A stretch of DNA of 33,719 nucleotides from JAAZNO01 sp964508025 (GTDB lineage: Bacteria > Chloroflexota > Anaerolineae > B4-G1 > SLSP01), in the NCBI GenBank assembly GCA_964508025.1, contig CAZDSF010000046.1, positions 1-33,719 on the forward strand, given 5' to 3'. Each line of letters opens with the position of its first letter. The stretch's first letter is position 1. Positions 31,640-33,719 of this stretch are shown here, piece by piece. The notes under the pieces are model-generated. The model made no database searches, was not told where the DNA came from, and saw only the letters and a list, made by a program, of their open reading frames with translations. Both the position numbers and the translations under genes were made by a program.

Positions 31640-31695
31640 CAGCGCTTTCCCCGGCAAGGAGCCTGTGCTTTCCAGACTATCCGGGGCGAGACGTT

Positions 31696-33606
31696 ATGAA
31701 CTGGCAAGAGCTACTGATAGGCGCAAATAACGTTCTCAGTGTGGGGATCGGCGCAACCGCCTTTGCCTTACAGCTCTATTTGTTCTTTTACAACCGTGAG
31801 AGTCGGGTTGCCCGCAGTTTTGGAGGATTGCTGCTGTGCGTCATCGTCGTCTATCTCACCGACTTGTTGATGGGTGATGCGCACAACTTGCAGCTGACCG
31901 AATCCCTGCTCCGCTGGCAGTGGTTGGGGATCGCCTTTACGCCCACACTCTATCTGGAATTCACCCGCGCTATTCGCAATGTGGTGCAGCAAGACCATTT
32001 TCCGCGCTGGCTGCACGGCGGCAGTTACATCCTAAGCGGCGGCATCTTTGTGCTGGCATTGACCACCGATCTCGTTGTTCACAACGGCACCACCTGGCAG
32101 GGCGCCGCGTTTCTGCATCCGGGGCCGCTCTTCTATCCCTTCGCTCTGCTCTTTGCCCTGGCTACGCTATGGGGATTGCAGCAGACCTTTGCGGCGCGGC
32201 ATCGTTGCCACACCCACGCTGCGCGGCGGCGGATGACGTACCTTTCCATCGGTTTCATCGCGCCGGCGCTGGGCGTTTTCCCTTACCTGCTGATCATGGG
32301 ATGGCCGGCCGCCCTGCCCGGCGTGATGCTGTGGGGGCTGTTGATTGTGGGAAACCTCGCCGTCGGCGCAATGCTGGCGCTCATGGCTTACGCCGTCGCC
32401 TTCATCGGCGCGCTGACGCCCGAACGGGTGGTGAAACACCGCCTGGTGCGTTTTCTGTTACGCGGGCCGGCTGCCGCTCTGCTGGCGCTGGTGGCTTTCG
32501 GATTGGGACGCACCATCGAACGCGCCCTGGACGTGGGGCAGTACACGCTGGCGCTCATCGCTGTTGCCGGCGCCATCATCCTGGTGCAACTGGGCGTGGA
32601 GTTGGGTAAGCCGCTGCTGGATCTCGCCCTGTACCGCGAAGGACGCGCGGAGATTGCCCGCGTCCAGGCGTTGAGCCAAAGCTTGCTTACCACCGCCGAT
32701 CTGCGTCAATTTCTGGAAAACATCCTCGCCGCGCTGTGCGAGCTGGTGCAAAGCCAATCCGGTTTCATTGCAGCCCTTGAGGATGGCGCGCTACACCGCG
32801 AAATCTGGTGTGGCTTTAACATCACCATCGAAGAACTCGCCGACTTTCCGTTGAGCGAGAGCGAAAAAGCCCAACAACAAGACGGCTTCATCCTGTGGAA
32901 TGCTTACTGGATCACGCCCATCTACGATAAAGCCGGCGCAGAACTGTTGGGGCTTGTCGGCATCCGCCATCCGCAACTGCCACTCCCGCTGGCAACACAA
33001 CGCCGGCAGTTGTTTGAGCAGCTACTCCGACAGGCGCAGGCCGCTCTGGATGACCGCCGGCTACAGCAAGCCATCTTCGCCGCGTTCACCCCCATTCTCG
33101 GCGAACTGGGTGAAATTCAGCGCCGCCGGGGCTTGCTGCGCTATAACGGCGCCTCCGCGGAAGGCTTCGCACTCACTGTATCCGGCGAGTTGCCGCAATG
33201 GGTGCATGATGCGCTGGCGCATTACTGGGGCGGCCCGCGTCTCACAGAAAATCCGTTGCTCAATTTACAAGTGGTTCAACGCGCTGCAGCCGCACATGAT
33301 GGCAGCCCCATCAAAGGGTTGCGCGCCGTTCTTACAGAAGCATTGGAGCGATTGCGCCCCGATGGCGAACGCAAGTTGACAGCACCGGAATGGCTGCTAT
33401 ACAATATTCTGGAAATGAAATTTATCCGTGGACAAAAAGTGCGCGAGGTTGCCATGCGTCTGGCATTGAGTGAGTCCGATTATTACCGCAAACAGCGCGT
33501 CGCCATCGAAAATCTGGCCCATATCATCGCGGAGATGGAAACCCATCTCCGGCAAACCGATATCGCCGCCGAACGCGCCATCGAAACCAAGGCAGCAGGC
33601 AGCTGA
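31696..33606 (+). CDS. Multi-TM/GAF sensor with C-terminal HTH-like domain
   Basis: The 636-residue protein has about nine hydrophobic segments (8-30, 42-60, 72-92, 107-128, 143-164, 181-201, 207-240, 255-275, 283-303). A GAF-like domain (about 325-455) follows, then a helical C-terminus whose last part (QKVREVAMRLALSESDYYRKQRVAIENLA, about 575-610) reads like a helix-turn-helix. No kinase or cyclase domain is present. It may be a membrane-tethered one-component regulator or a sensor acting on a partner. The ATG at 31696 is preferred; the frame to 31219 overlaps the GNAT gene in another phase. Confidence 0.7.
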   Translation: MNWQELLIGANNVLSVGIGATAFALQLYLFFYNRESRVARSFGGLLLCVIVVYLTDLLMGDAHNLQLTESLLRWQWLGIAFTPTLYLEFTRAIRNVVQQDHFPRWLHGGSYILSGGIFVLALTTDLVVHNGTTWQGAAFLHPGPLFYPFALLFALATLWGLQQTFAARHRCHTHAARRRMTYLSIGFIAPALGVFPYLLIMGWPAALPGVMLWGLLIVGNLAVGAMLALMAYAVAFIGALTPERVVKHRLVRFLLRGPAAALLALVAFGLGRTIERALDVGQYTLALIAVAGAIILVQLGVELGKPLLDLALYREGRAEIARVQALSQSLLTTADLRQFLENILAALCELVQSQSGFIAALEDGALHREIWCGFNITIEELADFPLSESEKAQQQDGFILWNAYWITPIYDKAGAELLGLVGIRHPQLPLPLATQRRQLFEQLLRQAQAALDDRRLQQAIFAAFTPILGELGEIQRRRGLLRYNGASAEGFALTVSGELPQWVHDALAHYWGGPRLTENPLLNLQVVQRAAAAHDGSPIKGLRAVLTEALERLRPDGERKLTAPEWLLYNILEMKFIRGQKVREVAMRLALSESDYYRKQRVAIENLAHIIAEMETHLRQTDIAAERAIETKAAGS

Positions 33607-33669
33607 ACGCAGCGGTGAATTGCCGCGCGACCACAGCACTTACACATCGAAGTCAGGCAAAGGAGTTTC

Positions 33670-33719
33670 ATGGATTGGGTCTATATCCCCGCACAACATA
33701 ACGGCTGTGAATCATACTG
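33670..33719 (+). CDS. Start of an unidentified gene, cut by the window end
   Basis: ATG 33670 follows AAAGGAG at a 5-nt gap, an excellent Shine-Dalgarno. It opens a frame encoding MDWVYIPAQHNGCESY up to the window edge. It lies 63 nt after the sensor gene on the same strand. Sixteen residues are too few to name the product. Confidence 0.65.
   Translation, partial: MDWVYIPAQHNGCESY

Noticed and set aside
31649..31686. CCCCGG/CCGGGG inverted repeat before the sensor gene as a riboswitch
   Set aside because: The stem is only 6 bp with a 26-nt loop and matches no riboswitch core I know.
31219..31695. 159-residue N-terminal extension of the sensor
   Set aside because: It overlaps the GNAT gene in another phase and has no membrane or domain features; ATG 31696 starts the first TM helix.

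Overview
This 33.7 kb window comes from a GC-rich bacterial chromosome with a dense, mostly housekeeping gene set. The gene style suggests a Chloroflexota bacterium, probably Anaerolineae-like. Signs of this are GAF/PAS hybrid kinases with a degenerate C-terminal tail, a Pro/Thr-linker surface protein, an HrcA/CIRCE heat-shock locus, a RecD2 helicase, DUF951, and low-complexity AACTT/ACGCA-type intergenic repeats. The assignment rests on gene style only; there is no rRNA in the window.

Region 1 (1-5796, + strand) is an anaerobic electron-transfer operon: the end of an MvhD-type hydrogenase/heterodisulfide reductase subunit, an HdrD-like iron-sulfur oxidoreductase, EtfA and EtfB. It is interrupted twice. 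Between mvhD and the hdrD-like gene sits a lower-GC island with two toxin-antitoxin modules: a RelE/ParE-Phd pair on the - strand, and a tandem MNT-MNT-HEPN module on the + strand followed by a possible 53-aa protein. Their promoters overlap on one palindrome. Between etfA and etfB sits a four-helix-bundle (23S-IVS type) gene. Every gene junction in this operon carries short direct or inverted repeats. The HdrD-like protein has lost all cysteines of its first CCG domain but keeps the second.

Region 2 (5782-15308, - strand) is a probable six-gene operon, transcribed recD2, TPR protein, PAS-GAF hybrid kinase, REC-histidine kinase, M50-like membrane protease and RpiB-like isomerase. Gaps are small or overlapping. 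The recD2 start lies just downstream of a -10 box, which suggests a leaderless mRNA.

Region 3 (15360-18866, + strand) holds a saccharopine/lysine-6-dehydrogenase-like gene and a GT4 glycosyltransferase. They lie behind a promoter whose leader begins with an AAC-rich tract and carries a 21-codon upstream ORF ending inside the Shine-Dalgarno. Two terminator hairpins follow.

Region 4 (19040-22967, + strand) is the heat-shock operon: promoter, perfect CIRCE element, hrcA, grpE, dnaJ and prmA. No dnaK is present. It converges on a - strand cluster (23041-26077) transcribed fmdB-like, SDR/enoyl-reductase-like, S1-domain protein and infA, then a terminator.

Region 5 (26186-33719, + strand) holds gmk, DUF951, a MurG/MGDG-synthase-like glycosyltransferase, then a promoter with a structured leader, xerD-like recombinase, purine nucleoside phosphorylase, a secreted-domain membrane protein, a GNAT acetyltransferase, a 9-TM/GAF/HTH-like sensor, and the first codons of a further gene at the window edge.
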